6,734 nucleotides of DNA. Source: Oxalobacter sp. (GTDB taxonomy: Bacteria > Pseudomonadota > Gammaproteobacteria > Burkholderiales > Burkholderiaceae_D). The stretch spans positions 1 through 6,734 of the forward strand of contig JAAZED010000180.1 of assembly GCA_012512465.1 (NCBI GenBank), given 5' to 3'. Position numbers and translations under genes: made by a program. The notes under the pieces are model-generated. The model saw only the letters and a program-made list of their open reading frames with translations, was not told where the DNA came from and made no database searches. Within the stretch, counting starts at the first letter, position 1. Each line of letters begins with the position of its first letter. Positions 6,055 to 6,734 of the stretch are shown one piece after another.

Positions 6055-6060
6055 ATTTTA
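6055..6060 (-). promoter_or_regulatory. Possible -10 element of hslO
   Basis: On the minus strand this reads TAAAAT, five of six matches to TATAAT, placed so that transcription would start about 23 nt before the hslO ATG. The hexamer 17 bp upstream (AATGCA) is a poor -35. A short hairpin, AACC-GGGT-GGTT followed by TT, lies just upstream after the carbonic anhydrase-like stop, which would suit a partial break between the two genes. Weak evidence. Confidence 0.3.
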
Positions 6061-6112
6061 CTCTGATACCGGATTCATGCATTGCGTGATCGTAAAACCA
6101 CCCGGTTGGCTG

Positions 6113-6691
6113 TTATTTTTTTTCAGATTCCTGGTAGGTGAAATGTTCTCTGCGGGCATCATCTATCGGTACCTGCATCAACCATTCCTTATACTGCTGC
6201 CGGTTCTGGATATAATAGTTGGCTGCGCCCGGAATTCTGCGTGCGACTCTTTCATCCAGCTTTTTGGTCATTTTCACCGGTGCCCCCATCAATTGCAAGC
6301 CGGGCTCAAATGTCTTGTTTTCGGATACCAGTGCACCGGCAGCCACGAGCGTATTTTCCGGAATGACCGAGCCATTCAGCACCGTGGCCCGTACGCCGAT
6401 AATGACGTTGTCACTGATGGTGCAGCCGTGGAGCATGGCCATGTGGCCAATGGTGACGTTTTTCCCGATTCTTAAGGGCTGGCCGGGATCGGTGTGCAGG
6501 ATGGCGCCATCCTGCACGTTGGAACCTTCACCGATAACGATGAGATCATTGTCACCCCGTATGACCGCATTGAACCAGACAGAGGCGTTGGCTTCGACAA
6601 CGACATTGCCGATCAGGGTCGCGTTGGGCGCGATGAAGGCTGAGGGGTGAATTTGCGGAATATGCTCTTTTAAACGGTAGATATTGGCCAT
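6113..6691 (-). CDS. Gamma-class carbonic anhydrase-like hexapeptide-repeat protein
   Basis: A 192-aa protein of the YrdA/PaaY/CaiE group, left-handed parallel beta-helix proteins that form trimers with a metal site between subunits. Hexapeptide repeats run through about residues 16-125 (for example NATLIGNVVVEANASVWFNA). The three metal-binding histidines of the gamma carbonic anhydrase fold are present: H66 (ILHTD), H83 (IGHMAM) and H88 (LHGC), along with the structural R45 and D47 of VIRGDN and Q60-D61. A C-terminal helical segment (about 143-172) covers the helix. Many members of this group show little or no carbonic anhydrase activity in assays, so the reaction remains open. The start is supported by AGGA with a 7-base spacer (plus-strand 6699-6702). 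A run of seven G (6710-6716) lies just upstream. It precedes hslO on the same strand. Confidence 0.92.
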   Translation of the reverse strand: MANIYRLKEHIPQIHPSAFIAPNATLIGNVVVEANASVWFNAVIRGDNDLIVIGEGSNVQDGAILHTDPGQPLRIGKNVTIGHMAMLHGCTISDNVIIGVRATVLNGSVIPENTLVAAGALVSENKTFEPGLQLMGAPVKMTKKLDERVARRIPGAANYYIQNRQQYKEWLMQVPIDDARREHFTYQESEKK

Positions 6692-6734
6692 AAATTTTCC
6701 TGTCAGTTTGGGGGGGACATGCCCGTTGACGTTA

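Overview
The window looks like an ordinary chromosomal segment of a betaproteobacterium, most likely Burkholderiales and probably family Oxalobacteraceae. That placement is inferred from moderate, roughly balanced base composition and from gene content: a large multi-repeat DUF349 protein next to hslO and a gamma-type carbonic anhydrase. I cannot confirm it without a search. No mobile element, CRISPR array, tRNA, rRNA or prophage gene was found.

Layout, left to right. Positions 1-113 hold the last codons of a plus-strand gene whose cysteine-rich end resembles the zinc-binding tail of an adenosylcobalamin-dependent (class II) ribonucleotide reductase. A strong hairpin (152-175) separates it from a convergent minus-strand nitroreductase-family flavoprotein (194-751). 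A 332-bp divergent intergenic region (752-1083) carries a 7-bp inverted repeat and a possible extended -10 element for the nitroreductase. Next is a plus-strand helical protein (1084-1821) that resembles a hemerythrin/HHE-fold protein but seems to lack most of the metal-binding histidines. Its last ~60 codons look non-typical and contain a consensus -10 hexamer followed by a structured stretch. That stretch leads to a 65-aa small protein with a Cys/His-rich tail (1913-2110), closed by a clear intrinsic terminator (2125-2158).

The centre is filled by an 848-aa DUF349 repeat protein (2346-4892), followed after 5 bp by a possible 61-aa basic protein (4898-5083). The right side is a minus-strand pair: a gamma-class carbonic anhydrase-like hexapeptide protein (6113-6691) upstream of the redox chaperone Hsp33, hslO (5086-6024).

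Functionally these are mostly housekeeping or stress genes: nucleotide reduction, flavin-dependent reduction, oxidative-stress chaperoning and a metal-binding beta-helix enzyme. The least explained part is 1640-2160: the odd tail of the hemerythrin-like gene, an internal promoter-like element, a foldable leader and an orphan small ORF with its own terminator.
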